Shown here piece by piece: positions 1 through 7,148 of a stretch of DNA of 64,000 nucleotides. Below the pieces are notes generated by a model that searched no databases, was not told the origin of the DNA, and was given only the letters and a program-made list of their open reading frames with translations. Where the stretch lies: contig DS480349.1 of assembly GCA_000154345.1 (NCBI GenBank), positions 500,970 to 564,969 of the forward strand. Direction: 5' to 3'. This DNA comes from [Clostridium] leptum DSM 753. GTDB lineage: Bacteria > Bacillota > Clostridia > Oscillospirales > Acutalibacteraceae. Position 1 is the stretch's first letter; each line of letters starts with the position of its first letter. The position numbers were made by a program, and so were the translations under genes.

Positions 1-207
1 CGGAGCGGTTTGCTCGGAGCGGTACACCATACCATCCGCGGTGCGAATCGTCACCTCTACGGTCTGCCTGCGTTTCTCCACGGTGACCGTAACGCTGGCT
101 GAAGCGTCCTCACCGAACATGCGGCCGAATTTTTTCAGCTTCTTTCCCACCCGCTCCTTAAAATTATCGCGTAAAGATACTTTTCTTCCTGTTATGGTGA
201 TCTTCAT
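1..207 (-). CDS. hpf: Ribosome hibernation promoting factor, N-terminal part (cut by window edge)
   Basis: Only the first 69 codons are present; the gene continues past the left edge. The N-terminus begins MKITITGRKVSLRD and continues with a basic K/R-rich helix and the alternating beta pattern of the RaiA/HPF fold. Proteins of this family bind the 30S subunit near the decoding centre and pair 70S ribosomes into inactive 100S dimers in stationary phase. Firmicutes usually have the long form with a C-terminal dimerisation domain; that part is not visible here. The ATG is 8 nt from a good AGGAGG. It is transcribed alone from a promoter at about 281-309. Confidence 0.9.
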   Translation of the reverse strand, partial: MKITITGRKVSLRDNFKERVGKKLKKFGRMFGEDASASVTVTVEKRRQTVEVTIRTADGMVYRSEQTAP

Positions 208-280
208 GCTTCCTGTCCTCCTTTAAATTAAGCTTGCAACGATTAGTAAAATGAAATCTCTAGGGTTAATCGCTATTTTT

Positions 281-309
281 ATTATACCATGCCCAGCAAA
301 TTATTTAAA
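281..309 (-). promoter_or_regulatory. SigA-type promoter with extended -10 for hpf
   Basis: Read on the minus strand, a TATAAT box (281-286) is preceded by TGG, giving an extended -10. A weak -35, TTTAAA, lies 17 nt upstream. The predicted leader is about 70 nt. Nothing else codes in 208-359, which is very AT-rich. Confidence 0.55.
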
Positions 310-359
310 GTATTTCACAAAAAATTTATAATTTTAGTACAGTTTGTACAATATTTGTT

Positions 360-1529
360 TTATTTTCTTTCATAAACGATTTTTCCACCGCAAATTACCA
401 TTTCAGGCTTGTTCATCAAGTCCAGCGGATCTCCTTGATATACCACAAAATCGGCATCCTTCCCCTCTTTGATGGAGCCCACCCGCTTGTCCAGTCCGCA
501 GATCCTGGCTGGAGTAATCGTAATCGCCTCCAAAGCCTGCTCCCGATCCATTCCCTCCCGCACAGCCAGAGCGGCGCACAGCGGCAAATATTGAATCGGA
601 GTCTCGGGGTGGTCGGTAATGATCGCAGTAGGAATTCCAGCCCTTGCCAGTATTCCTGGGGACCGGGGCGTCATATTCTTCAGCTCTGGTTTGCAGCGGT
701 CCCCCAGAAATGGTCCGGACAGCACCTGCACCCGATCTTGTAGAAGCTCCCGGGTGATCAGATGCCCCTCAGTGCCGTGAACTAAAACATAATCCAGATT
801 AAATTCCTTAGCGATACGAATCGCAGTAAAAATATCATCCGCCCGGTGCGCATGAAAGTGCGCCTGGATCTTGCGTTCCAGCAGCGGCGCCAGCGCCTCG
901 CATCCGGCATCGTATTCCGGCGGATCATAATCTCCCTCCGGAGACTGGTCAGCCTTTATTTGATCCTCTAAATAGCGTTTTGCCTTTGAAAGCTGCTCCC
1001 GAATCACTGCGGCGGTTGCCATTCTGGTGGTGGGGGACTGATTTTTACTATGATAAACCGACTTAGGATTTTCTCCTAATGCAAATTTAATCGCCATAGG
1101 CTCTTTTAAAACCATATCGTCGATCCGCCGGCCATAGGTTTTCATTGCCAGCATTTGTCCCGCGACCGGATTTGCGCTGCCGGGTCCTGTCACCACAGTG
1201 GTAATTCCACCCTCCAGCGCCTCGGTAAAGCACCGGTCCATAGGATTAACGGCGTCCAGCGCCCTTAGCTGGGGCGTCAGCGGTTCGGTTTCCTCGTTGC
1301 CGTCATCTCCCTCGAAGGTGATGGCATCCTCAAACATTCCCAGATGGGTGTGGGCGTCTATAAAGCCGGGATACACATCTTGATCCTTCAGATCCACTAT
1401 TTTTTCATCATCCAAGGTGAAATCGGACATCTCCCCGATCTCCGCGATTTTTCCATTGACGATATGGAGATATCCGCTTTCATAGTTTGAGCCCTCCATG
1501 GTGTGGATTTTTCCATTAATAAAATACAT
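360..1529 (-). CDS. Metal-dependent amidohydrolase, imidazolonepropionase-like
   Basis: A 389-residue amidohydrolase-superfamily enzyme. The short N-terminal beta-sandwich leads into the metal-binding DAHTHLG motif (His60, His62). Further His-rich motifs follow (HFHAHR, then VHGTEGH) and a late catalytic Asp in ITDHPETP. The protein closes with the typical C-terminal sandwich (GSIKEGKDADFVV). Cytosolic; no signal peptide. The family hydrolyses cyclic amides or related C-N bonds, but the substrate cannot be read from sequence. AGGAGG lies just upstream of the ATG. It follows the yabP-yabR run in the same direction but is separated from it by a terminator, so it is probably its own unit. Confidence 0.85.
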   Translation of the reverse strand: MYFINGKIHTMEGSNYESGYLHIVNGKIAEIGEMSDFTLDDEKIVDLKDQDVYPGFIDAHTHLGMFEDAITFEGDDGNEETEPLTPQLRALDAVNPMDRCFTEALEGGITTVVTGPGSANPVAGQMLAMKTYGRRIDDMVLKEPMAIKFALGENPKSVYHSKNQSPTTRMATAAVIREQLSKAKRYLEDQIKADQSPEGDYDPPEYDAGCEALAPLLERKIQAHFHAHRADDIFTAIRIAKEFNLDYVLVHGTEGHLITRELLQDRVQVLSGPFLGDRCKPELKNMTPRSPGILARAGIPTAIITDHPETPIQYLPLCAALAVREGMDREQALEAITITPARICGLDKRVGSIKEGKDADFVVYQGDPLDLMNKPEMVICGGKIVYERK

Positions 1530-1554
1530 AGCGTTCCTCCTCGTGGATTTCCAT

Positions 1555-1586
1555 ACAAAAAGGCGAACACAAAGCTGTGCTCGCCC
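1555..1586 (-). terminator. Intrinsic terminator after yabR
   Basis: On the minus strand a 9-bp stem (GGCGAGCAC pairing with GTGTTCGCC, one G-T wobble) is followed by TTTTTGTAT. It lies 7 nt past the yabR stop and separates it from the amidohydrolase gene. Confidence 0.8.
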
Positions 1587-1592
1587 ATTTCT

Positions 1593-2060
1593 TTATTTTT
1601 GCTGTCCGGAGCCGCGTCGGGAAAAGCCTCCCCGCTTATTTTCCGTCACCCGCTTCAAATCGGACATCTTTTCATCGCTGGCCTGCTTGAATCTGGACAT
1701 CATGTCCTCAAAGCTGGCAGGCTCGCTGGACCTGCCTCGGCTGCCCTGCCATTCAAAGGAACCGGGCCGTCCGGGGCTTACAGAACGAGCGGGAGCGGAA
1801 CTGCGCTGCTGGGGGCGCGGAGCCGGATCCATGGCTTTTTTCATGGAAAGGCTGACCTTGCCGTCTTCGCTGATGCTGAGCACCTTGACCTTGACCGTTT
1901 GGTTCTCCGTTACAAAGTCGCGGATTTCCTTTACAAACGTAGGGGCGACCTCTGAAATATGTACCATACCAGTTTTTCCGCCGGGAAGCTCGATAAACGC
2001 GCCAAATTTTGTAATGCCGGTAACCTTGCCTTCCAAAACCATTCCTACCTCAAGCTGCAT
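1593..2060 (-). CDS. yabR: S1-domain RNA-binding protein, YabR/GSP13-like
   Basis: 155 residues. Residues 1-70 form a single S1 (OB-fold) domain with the hallmarks GKVTGITKFGAFIEL, GMVHISE and GKVSLSMK. The rest is a low-complexity basic/Ser/Pro tail ending in a Gly-Arg-rich patch. Single-S1 proteins of this kind associate with ribosomes or RNA; the precise job of YabR is poorly defined. It is the last gene of the conserved yabP-yabQ-divIC-yabR order of endospore formers and is followed by a terminator. The identification rests on the domain and synteny together. Confidence 0.88.
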   Translation of the reverse strand: MQLEVGMVLEGKVTGITKFGAFIELPGGKTGMVHISEVAPTFVKEIRDFVTENQTVKVKVLSISEDGKVSLSMKKAMDPAPRPQQRSSAPARSVSPGRPGSFEWQGSRGRSSEPASFEDMMSRFKQASDEKMSDLKRVTENKRGGFSRRGSGQQK

Positions 2061-2102
2061 ATAGAACTGTTTTCCTCCCTTGATTTTCGATGTCCCTAAA
2101 CA

Positions 2103-2402
2103 TCAATTCCCTGCAATATTAATAAACACACGCTCTCCCGGATTAGCCAAATCAAGATCTCCTCTGGCAATACGCTCTATGTACTCCTGGTTCCCGTCCT
2201 TGGAATTCAAAACATCTCGAAGCTGGTCGTTTTGAAGCTCCTGGACCTTGATCGCCTGATTCAGGTCATCCAACGCCTTCCGCTTTTCGCTGATCTGCAT
2301 CTGCTGGTTGACCAGCATCACAGCGACATAACAGATAAAGACAAAAACTGCCAAGCGGAGAAAGAAACTCTTTTTAGCTTTTTTGGTTTTTACTTCCTGC
2401 AT
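2103..2402 (-). CDS. divIC: Septum formation initiator DivIC/FtsB family
   Basis: 99 residues from the ATG at 2402. A short basic cytosolic N-terminus is followed by one membrane helix (about residues 12-28) and then a heptad-like extracytoplasmic coiled coil containing LDDLNQAIKVQELQNDQL. The C-terminus has the family pattern ending near the phrase ANPGERVF. DivIC works with FtsL and DivIB in assembling the division septum. The start was chosen because a longer reading would extend deep into yabQ and give an atypical N-terminus. The gene overlaps the end of yabQ by 29 nt. Confidence 0.88.
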   Translation of the reverse strand: MQEVKTKKAKKSFFLRLAVFVFICYVAVMLVNQQMQISEKRKALDDLNQAIKVQELQNDQLRDVLNSKDGNQEYIERIARGDLDLANPGERVFINIAGN

Positions 2403-2955
2403 GTTTCTTCCTTCCCTTCTTTTTGGCGTCCTTTTGCTTTCCACGTTTCTTTTTAGGAGAATGTTTATTTAAAGTATACACTATTCTGCGCCTGCGTTTC
2501 AAGCTATTTTTTGATTTTACCGCAATTTTTTTCGCAAAACCAAGAGCTTTTTTGAATACTTTTTCAAATTTTTTCCAAATCCAGCAAACCGCCCTCCAAA
2601 CCGGCTTCAAAACATGACGCTTGATCCAGGAAAAGATCCGCTGCAGCACCTTTACTACCAGCCTGCTGATAAAGAGCGTGGCCTGCCCCAAGGTCAGGTG
2701 ATACAGGCACCAGCCGATCAGTTCTCCCGCCAGAAGATAAAACCGCATTTGTCCCTGGTTTGCCGCCAGAAGAAACAGAAAGGTCGCAACGCCGCTGCTG
2801 AAAAAATAAAAGAGGTCCCAGAAAAAGGTCTGCCGCTTTCCCTGCGCAGTCAGGTAGCGGATAATCCGGAACACATCATAATAGGCTCCCAGAAGCACGC
2901 CCAGCAGCCCGGCGTATAAAAACAGCTCCCATTGGCCCGCCACTGTAATCTCCAA
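2374..2955 (-). CDS. yabQ: Spore cortex biosynthesis protein YabQ
   Basis: 193 residues. Several hydrophobic helices occupy the first 110 residues, starting ELFLYAGLLGVLLGAYYDVFRIIRYL, the typical YabQ opening (the YDxxR pattern). A long Lys/Arg-rich cytoplasmic tail follows. In Bacillus, YabQ is a sigma-E-controlled outer-forespore-membrane protein needed for cortex synthesis. The only suitable start in frame is TTG at 2955; no ATG lies near. It is downstream of yabP in the standard order. The highly basic tail is longer than I would expect. Confidence 0.85.
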   Translation of the reverse strand: MEITVAGQWELFLYAGLLGVLLGAYYDVFRIIRYLTAQGKRQTFFWDLFYFFSSGVATFLFLLAANQGQMRFYLLAGELIGWCLYHLTLGQATLFISRLVVKVLQRIFSWIKRHVLKPVWRAVCWIWKKFEKVFKKALGFAKKIAVKSKNSLKRRRRIVYTLNKHSPKKKRGKQKDAKKKGRKKHAGSKNQKS

Positions 2956-2967
2956 AAGGTCACATCC

Positions 2968-3255
2968 TTACCGGAACAGCTTGGAAAAAAAAGAGCCGTT
3001 GCTGGAACGGTTTTCCGTATAGGTCAAGGAGGCAATTTCTCCATCCAGCGTCAGCTCCCCCGTTTCTAAGCTCAGTTTATTGATGTGGAGCCCTTCCCCT
3101 TTAATCATCAGCTCTCCTACAGCGGTATAGGCTACCACGGTCTGCTCATCAAAGCTGTCCACATCCTCCACTCCGGATACCACCAGCTTTTTCCTGTCCT
3201 CTAAAATCAAATTGTGGGGCATTCCGGCTTTTTTCTCTATTTTTAATTCTGCCAT
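2968..3255 (-). CDS. yabP: Sporulation protein YabP
   Basis: 95 residues with the all-beta YabP/YqfC fold pattern: HNLILEDRKKLVVSGVEDVDSFDE, split here as HNLILEDRK and VSGVEDVDSFDE, then GELMIKGEGLHI and LETGELTLDGEI. YabP proteins act in spore cortex formation in the mother cell. A strong AGGAGGG lies at the right distance from the ATG. The upstream region has a perfect 9-bp palindrome and a plausible sigma-E promoter. First gene of the yabP-yabQ-divIC-yabR run. Confidence 0.9.
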   Translation of the reverse strand: MAELKIEKKAGMPHNLILEDRKKLVVSGVEDVDSFDEQTVVAYTAVGELMIKGEGLHINKLSLETGELTLDGEIASLTYTENRSSNGSFFSKLFR

Positions 3256-3273
3256 CCTTTTTCCCTCCTATTG

Positions 3274-3314
3274 AAATCATAATGATACTTATGATTTTCA
3301 ACGCCCCATTATGC
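3274..3314 (-). promoter_or_regulatory. Candidate sigma-E promoter and palindrome upstream of yabP
   Basis: Minus strand: GCATAAT (3308-3314; 6 of 7 to the sigma-E -35 KMATATT), a 14-nt gap, then CATAAGTA (3286-3293; about 5 of 8 to CATACAHT). Overlapping it is a perfect inverted repeat, AAATCATAA (3274-3282) and TTATGATTT (3289-3297). A sigma-E call fits what is known of Bacillus yabP but rests on eye matching; the palindrome could equally be a repressor site. Confidence 0.4.
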
Positions 3315-3371
3315 AAAGCCCTGGGATTCCAAAGCCTCTCTAAATCATAAAAAGGATTTTTAAAATTTTTC

Positions 3372-3472
3372 TTTTGTCAAAACAGGAAATACGCTCCATC
3401 ATCTGCTGAAGCAATGGGGCTTTCAGCGTCATAAATGGCAAAATTACTCTGAATAAAAGGATTTTGTCAAAA
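3372..3472. promoter_or_regulatory. Two identical 0A-box-like sites between yabP and spoIVB
   Basis: The 11-mer TTTTGTCAAAA occurs at 3372-3382 and again at 3462-3472, exactly 90 bp apart. It contains the TTTGTCRAA core reported for Spo0A boxes in clostridia. The stretch 3256-3546 is otherwise non-coding and divergent between yabP and spoIVB. A weak forespore-type -35 (TGAATA, 3450-3455) lies beside the second copy. Confidence 0.35.
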
Positions 3473-3546
3473 TAGTTTTTTCCCCATGTGGAACAGTAAG
3501 CATGTACCGATTTTCTCGTAAAACCGGCCACAGAAAGGAGAAAATT

Positions 3547-4785
3547 ATGAAAAAATTTATCAAAGGCATTACCATCGCCCTGGCTGTGGTTCTGTGCGGC
3601 CTTCTGGGCGTTGGAGCCTATTTGGCGAACTCATTGCCTGATAATTATAAGGTGACCCAAAACAGCGGCATACAGACCCATAACATGATTCCGGTCACCG
3701 CGAAAACAGAAAATAATCAGACACTGGTCGAAGCTGGAATCCTAAATCATCCCGACGAAACCTATCAGGCAGACCTGATGCTGCTGGACGCTATTCCCAT
3801 TAAAACCGTAGACGTTGAGGTGGTGGAAGAAACCCAGGTGATCCCCTGCGGCACTCCCTTCGGCGTCAAGATTTTTACCCAGGGCGTGGTGGTAGTCGGG
3901 ATGTCTGATTTAAAGTCAAACGGAAAAACAGTGAATCCCGCCCGTTCCGCCGGATTAAAAATCGGCGACGTGATTACCAGTATCAACGGCATCCAAGTGA
4001 ATACCAATGAGGAGGTCGCGGCTATTATAGAGAAGAGCGGCGGCGTTCCTTTGAGCCTGTCGGTGCTGCGGTCTAACATGAGCTTTGAGGTCCAAATCAC
4101 CCCTGTGAAAGCTGACGACGGCGTCTCTTACAAGGCCGGGCTTTGGGTTCGAGACTCCTCCGCCGGCATCGGAACGCTCACCTTTTACAACCCTGAGGAG
4201 CACTCCTTTGCTGGGCTGGGCCATGGAATCTGCGACATTGACACAGGCGACCTGATGCCTCTGCTGAGCGGCGATATTGTTTCCGCCAACATCAGCGGTA
4301 TCGTAAAGGGTGAAAAGGGCACGCCCGGAGAACTGCGGGGTTATTTCAGCAATAACAACGCAATCGGCAATCTCTCAGCGAATATTCAGACCGGCGTTTA
4401 CGGAACCATGGATCAGTGTCCCGCTTCCAACGAGCCCATGACTGTGGCTATGAAGCAGCAGGTAGTTCCTGGAAAGGCTCAAATTCTTACAACCATCCAG
4501 GGCAATGAACCGCAATATTATGATATCGAAATCGAAAGCGTAAATTATAACGAGGATGTACCCACTAAAAATATGATTGTAAAAATCACGGACCCTGAAC
4601 TTTTGGAAAAAACCGGCGGCATTGTTCAGGGAATGAGCGGCAGCCCTATCATTCAGAATGGCATGCTGGTGGGAGCCGTCACCCATGTTTTCGTCAATGA
4701 ACCGGAAAAAGGCTATGGGATTTTTGCGGAAAACATGCTGGAAAATTCCTACGAATTGGTAAATTCCCAAAAATTGGCATCTTAA
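3547..4785 (+). CDS. spoIVB: SpoIVB serine peptidase (family S55)
   Basis: 412 residues from the ATG at 3547, which has AGGAG at good spacing. An N-terminal hydrophobic segment (about 8-27) acts as signal anchor. A PDZ domain follows (around GLKIGDVITSINGIQVNTNEEV). The S55 peptidase domain carries His226 (GLGHG), Asp349 and Ser364 (GMSGSP); the Asp-to-Ser spacing of 15 equals that of the known Bacillus triad residues 363 and 378. SpoIVB is secreted from the forespore and triggers pro-sigma-K processing by cutting SpoIVFA. It lies immediately upstream of spo0A, the usual arrangement. Confidence 0.95.
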   Translation: MKKFIKGITIALAVVLCGLLGVGAYLANSLPDNYKVTQNSGIQTHNMIPVTAKTENNQTLVEAGILNHPDETYQADLMLLDAIPIKTVDVEVVEETQVIPCGTPFGVKIFTQGVVVVGMSDLKSNGKTVNPARSAGLKIGDVITSINGIQVNTNEEVAAIIEKSGGVPLSLSVLRSNMSFEVQITPVKADDGVSYKAGLWVRDSSAGIGTLTFYNPEEHSFAGLGHGICDIDTGDLMPLLSGDIVSANISGIVKGEKGTPGELRGYFSNNNAIGNLSANIQTGVYGTMDQCPASNEPMTVAMKQQVVPGKAQILTTIQGNEPQYYDIEIESVNYNEDVPTKNMIVKITDPELLEKTGGIVQGMSGSPIIQNGMLVGAVTHVFVNEPEKGYGIFAENMLENSYELVNSQKLAS

Positions 4786-4864
4786 ATTAATTTTAAATAT
4801 CGCATTATTACTGGGTTTTATGCTATTATCTTCCCCCTGCCCGCAAAATTTTTTCAAAAAAGTA

Positions 4865-4893
4865 TTGCCATTTTTACCAATATATGGTAATCT
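4865..4893 (+). promoter_or_regulatory. Putative spo0A promoter with internal dyad
   Basis: TTGCCA (4865-4870), 17 nt, TAATCT (4888-4893). Between and overlapping the -10 lies a dyad, TTACCA and TGGTAA separated by 5 nt (4874-4890), placed where a repressor would block polymerase. The -10 is only moderate. No terminator is visible after spoIVB, so read-through is possible too. Confidence 0.45.
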
Positions 4894-4927
4894 TATGACA
4901 GAGAAAAAAATATAGGGGGATTTCAAA

Positions 4928-5707
4928 ATGGAAAATCATGTAAAAATGCTGATTACCGAACAAGCTGCCGAATTTCATCGAGAGGACGCCAAGATCCTCA
5001 ACGATTATGGTTTTGACCTTCACTTCTGCCAAAAGGATGGCATCCAGGTATTAAACGCGATCAACGAAGTGAATCCTGATGTAGTGGTATTGGATTTATT
5101 CATGCCCAGCATGGATGGAATCGGCGTGGTTGCCTCCGCTATGGAGAAGCCTGGCAAGCATCCGATGTTTATTGTTCTCTCTAATTTTGACAGCTCTGTG
5201 CTGGAAAAAGAGGTCATGAGCGCCGGCGCCTCCTATTTCGTGTTAAGGCCCTACAACGTCAAGGAGCTCGCCTCAAGGATTCTCCATTTAAAAGGCTCCT
5301 GCCAGCCTTCCGCCGGCGGCAAGCCTGTGGCTTCCCATTCCATACAGGGTCAAAGCATCGAAATTCAGGTGACCGATATTCTTCATCAAATCGGAGTTCC
5401 AGCTCATATCAAGGGTTATCACTATCTTAGAGACTCCATTTTGATGTCCATTGAAAATCCTGAAATCATCAACGCTGTCACAAAACAGCTTTATCCTGCT
5501 GTGGCAAAGAAATATGAAACCACCTCATCCAGAGTGGAAAGGGCGATCCGTCATGCCATCGAAGTGGCTTGGGACCGCGGCGACGTGGATATTTTAAACT
5601 CCTATTTCGGCTATACCATCCACACCAGCCGCGGAAAGCCCACCAACAGCGAATTCATCGCCATGATTTCCGACAAGCTTCGTTTGGAGATGAAAAGCGC
5701 CTCCTAA
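4928..5707 (+). CDS. spo0A: Sporulation master regulator Spo0A with atypical receiver domain
   Basis: 259 residues. The C-terminal effector domain (about 145-259) is near-canonical: IGVPAHIKGYHYLRD, YETTSSRVERAIRHAIEVAW and KPTNSEFIAMISDKLRLE, the latter two given in pieces here, cover the recognition helix and its surroundings. The N-terminal receiver keeps the phospho-acceptor Asp56 (VVVLDLFMP). However, the two acidic metal-binding residues expected at 10 and 11 are Thr10-Glu11, and the invariant Lys before Pro (FxLKP) is Arg107. Spo0A is normally phosphorylated through kinases or a relay and switches cells into sporulation. Here the synteny and DNA-binding half make the identity firm; how the altered receiver is activated is open. 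Confidence 0.96.
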   Translation: MENHVKMLITEQAAEFHREDAKILNDYGFDLHFCQKDGIQVLNAINEVNPDVVVLDLFMPSMDGIGVVASAMEKPGKHPMFIVLSNFDSSVLEKEVMSAGASYFVLRPYNVKELASRILHLKGSCQPSAGGKPVASHSIQGQSIEIQVTDILHQIGVPAHIKGYHYLRDSILMSIENPEIINAVTKQLYPAVAKKYETTSSRVERAIRHAIEVAWDRGDVDILNSYFGYTIHTSRGKPTNSEFIAMISDKLRLEMKSAS

Positions 5708-5730
5708 CCAGATTTCCCTTTTGAAAAAAA

Positions 5731-5781
5731 GCTTCTTTGCCCTGATCCGACACGGTTCGACCTGGGGCAAAGAAGTTTTTT
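5731..5781 (+). terminator. Intrinsic terminator after spo0A
   Basis: An 11-bp perfect stem (CTTCTTTGCCC with GGGCAAAGAAG) around a 22-nt loop, followed by TTTTTTA. It begins about 25 nt after the spo0A stop. Confidence 0.9.
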
Positions 5782-5854
5782 ATTTATTTGATTAGAGCAG
5801 GAAAAAAGCGGGAAAACTGAGTATGGACTATTTTTCATAGACAAGCATATTAAT

Positions 5855-5870
5855 GTAACAGGACTGTTAC
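5855..5870. promoter_or_regulatory. 16-bp operator-like dyad upstream of lytic transglycosylase
   Basis: GTAACAG, two bases, CTGTTAC: a perfect 7-bp inverted repeat. The 2-nt gap makes an RNA hairpin unlikely, so a dimeric repressor site is the better guess. It lies just before the ribosome binding site of the gene at 5888 and just after a possible -10 (CATATTAAT, from 5846). Confidence 0.45.
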
Positions 5871-5887
5871 TTTAAGGAGGACCCTAA

Positions 5888-6706
5888 ATGCAAAAGTTAT
5901 GGACGATTTGTCTGTCTCTCATGATGGGCATATCCTTTGTGGCTTCTTACCCGGCCGCCCTTGTAGAAGCGCCGGCTATGAAAACGCCCGATGAAAGCCT
6001 GGAAGCTATAAAAGCTAAGGCTTTTATGGATCCGCTGGACCAGCTCGTCCAATCGTTTCCCGACGATTTCAATACCTGTACCCAGCCGCAGGAGACTGCG
6101 CAGCCGTCTTCCTCTGAGCCGGATGCTCCTGCTTCCGAAGCCTCCTCACCTGATTCCAGCAGTCAAGAGGCCGCGTCTTCCGAGCCGGCTGAGCCTGCGG
6201 AAGCCTCCGGCGATCCCTCAGAGCCCGCTATACCCGCTAATTCCGACAACGCTATAGAGCTTTCGGAATTTTATATCCCGGAAATTCCATTATCCCAGGA
6301 GCTGCAGGCTTACACTTACCAGCAGTGTCAGGAAAAGCAGGTCAGTTACGAACTGGTTTTGGCCATGATGTACCACGAAAGCAACTATGATCCCTCCGCA
6401 GTGCGGTATTATGAGGATGGCTCTTCTGACAGCGGGATTATGCAGATTAACAGCATCAATTCTCAATCCTTATATGAGCTTTATGGGATCACTGATCTTC
6501 AGGATCCTTATGAAAATATTTTGGCAGGCGTCAGTATTATTTCCGGCTTTGTCCATCAATACGGCGAACATGACGGCCTGATGGCCTATAATATGGGCGT
6601 GGGCGGCTATCAAAACGCCATTGCCAACGGAACCTATACCACCACCTACGCTCAAAACATCATGGCAACCAAAAGTGAAATCGAAGGCCTGCGGCAAAAC
6701 GCCTGA
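5888..6706 (+). CDS. Secreted lytic transglycosylase (SLT-type lysozyme fold)
   Basis: 272 residues. A signal peptide covers about residues 1-28. A Ser/Pro/Glu/Ala-rich linker of roughly 60 residues spans the wall, and an SLT-type domain occupies about 135-265. The catalytic Glu is in MMYHESNYDP, followed by GIMQIN and MAYNMGVGG, typical of the family. These enzymes cleave the MurNAc-GlcNAc bond in peptidoglycan. AAGGAGG precedes the ATG. The gene stands between spo0A and rqcP as its own unit; a sporulation role is possible from context but not shown. Confidence 0.88.
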   Translation: MQKLWTICLSLMMGISFVASYPAALVEAPAMKTPDESLEAIKAKAFMDPLDQLVQSFPDDFNTCTQPQETAQPSSSEPDAPASEASSPDSSSQEAASSEPAEPAEASGDPSEPAIPANSDNAIELSEFYIPEIPLSQELQAYTYQQCQEKQVSYELVLAMMYHESNYDPSAVRYYEDGSSDSGIMQINSINSQSLYELYGITDLQDPYENILAGVSIISGFVHQYGEHDGLMAYNMGVGGYQNAIANGTYTTTYAQNIMATKSEIEGLRQNA

Positions 6707-6712
6707 TCTCTC

Positions 6713-6741
6713 TTGAAAACCCGCTCTGCATCCTCTATAAT
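6713..6741 (+). promoter_or_regulatory. SigA promoter for rqcP
   Basis: TTGAAA (6713-6718), exactly 17 nt, TATAAT (6736-6741). It starts just after the transglycosylase stop and gives a leader of about 22 nt. Confidence 0.8.
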
Positions 6742-6769
6742 AAAAGCATTACAAAATACGGAGGATTTT

Positions 6770-7009
6770 ATGAGACTGGATAAATATTTAAAGGTCAGCC
6801 GTTTAATTAAGCGGCGTACTGTGGCCAACGAGGCCTGCGATGCCGGCAGAGTGCTGGTCAACGGAAAGCCTTCCCGGGCTTCCTACGATGTGAAGGTTGG
6901 CGATGTTTTGGAAATTCAGATGGGCAGCCATCCGTTAAAAGCGGAGGTACTGGATGTAACGGAATACGCCAAAAAGGAAACCGCCTCTCAGCTTTACCGA
7001 TTGCTGTAA
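6770..7009 (+). CDS. rqcP: S4-domain ribosome quality control protein RqcP (YabO-type)
   Basis: 79 residues made almost entirely of one S4 RNA-binding domain: MRLDKYLKVSRLIKRR at the N-terminus, GRVLVNGKPSRASYDVKVGD in the middle. RqcP binds stalled 50S subunits and helps RqcH add alanine tails. The start was set at 6770, where GGAGG lies 6-7 nt upstream. In Bacillus this gene is next to yabP; here it lies a few genes away. A strong terminator follows. Confidence 0.85.
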   Translation: MRLDKYLKVSRLIKRRTVANEACDAGRVLVNGKPSRASYDVKVGDVLEIQMGSHPLKAEVLDVTEYAKKETASQLYRLL

Positions 7010-7010
7010 A

Positions 7011-7045
7011 AGAAGCCCGCCGGCATTTGCCGGCGGGCTTCTTTT
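7011..7045 (+). terminator. Strong, probably bidirectional terminator
   Basis: A 14-bp GC-rich stem (GAAGCCCGCCGGCA with its complement, TT loop) is flanked by A and T runs, so it should work for rqcP and, read the other way, for the converging gene at 7149-7610. Confidence 0.9.
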
Positions 7046-7148
7046 AATTAATTTTTTATCAAACAGCCTTCAAGATTTTACAAAGCAGCCACTTTCTGAT
7101 TAGCTGCCGGTAACAAAGGGCAAGCTGTGAAAATGAAGACAGCTGTTT

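Noticed and set aside
3340..3531. 63-codon minus-strand frame between yabP and spoIVB
   Set aside because: No SD and no recognisable domain; it covers the regulatory region.
5732..5775. GGTTCGA in a hairpin after spo0A, suggesting a tRNA T-loop
   Set aside because: The flanking stem is a classic terminator, and there is no acceptor, D or anticodon arm.
7011..7045. Long GC-rich palindrome as a possible mobile-element end
   Set aside because: It is a normal convergent terminator with A/T tracts on both sides.
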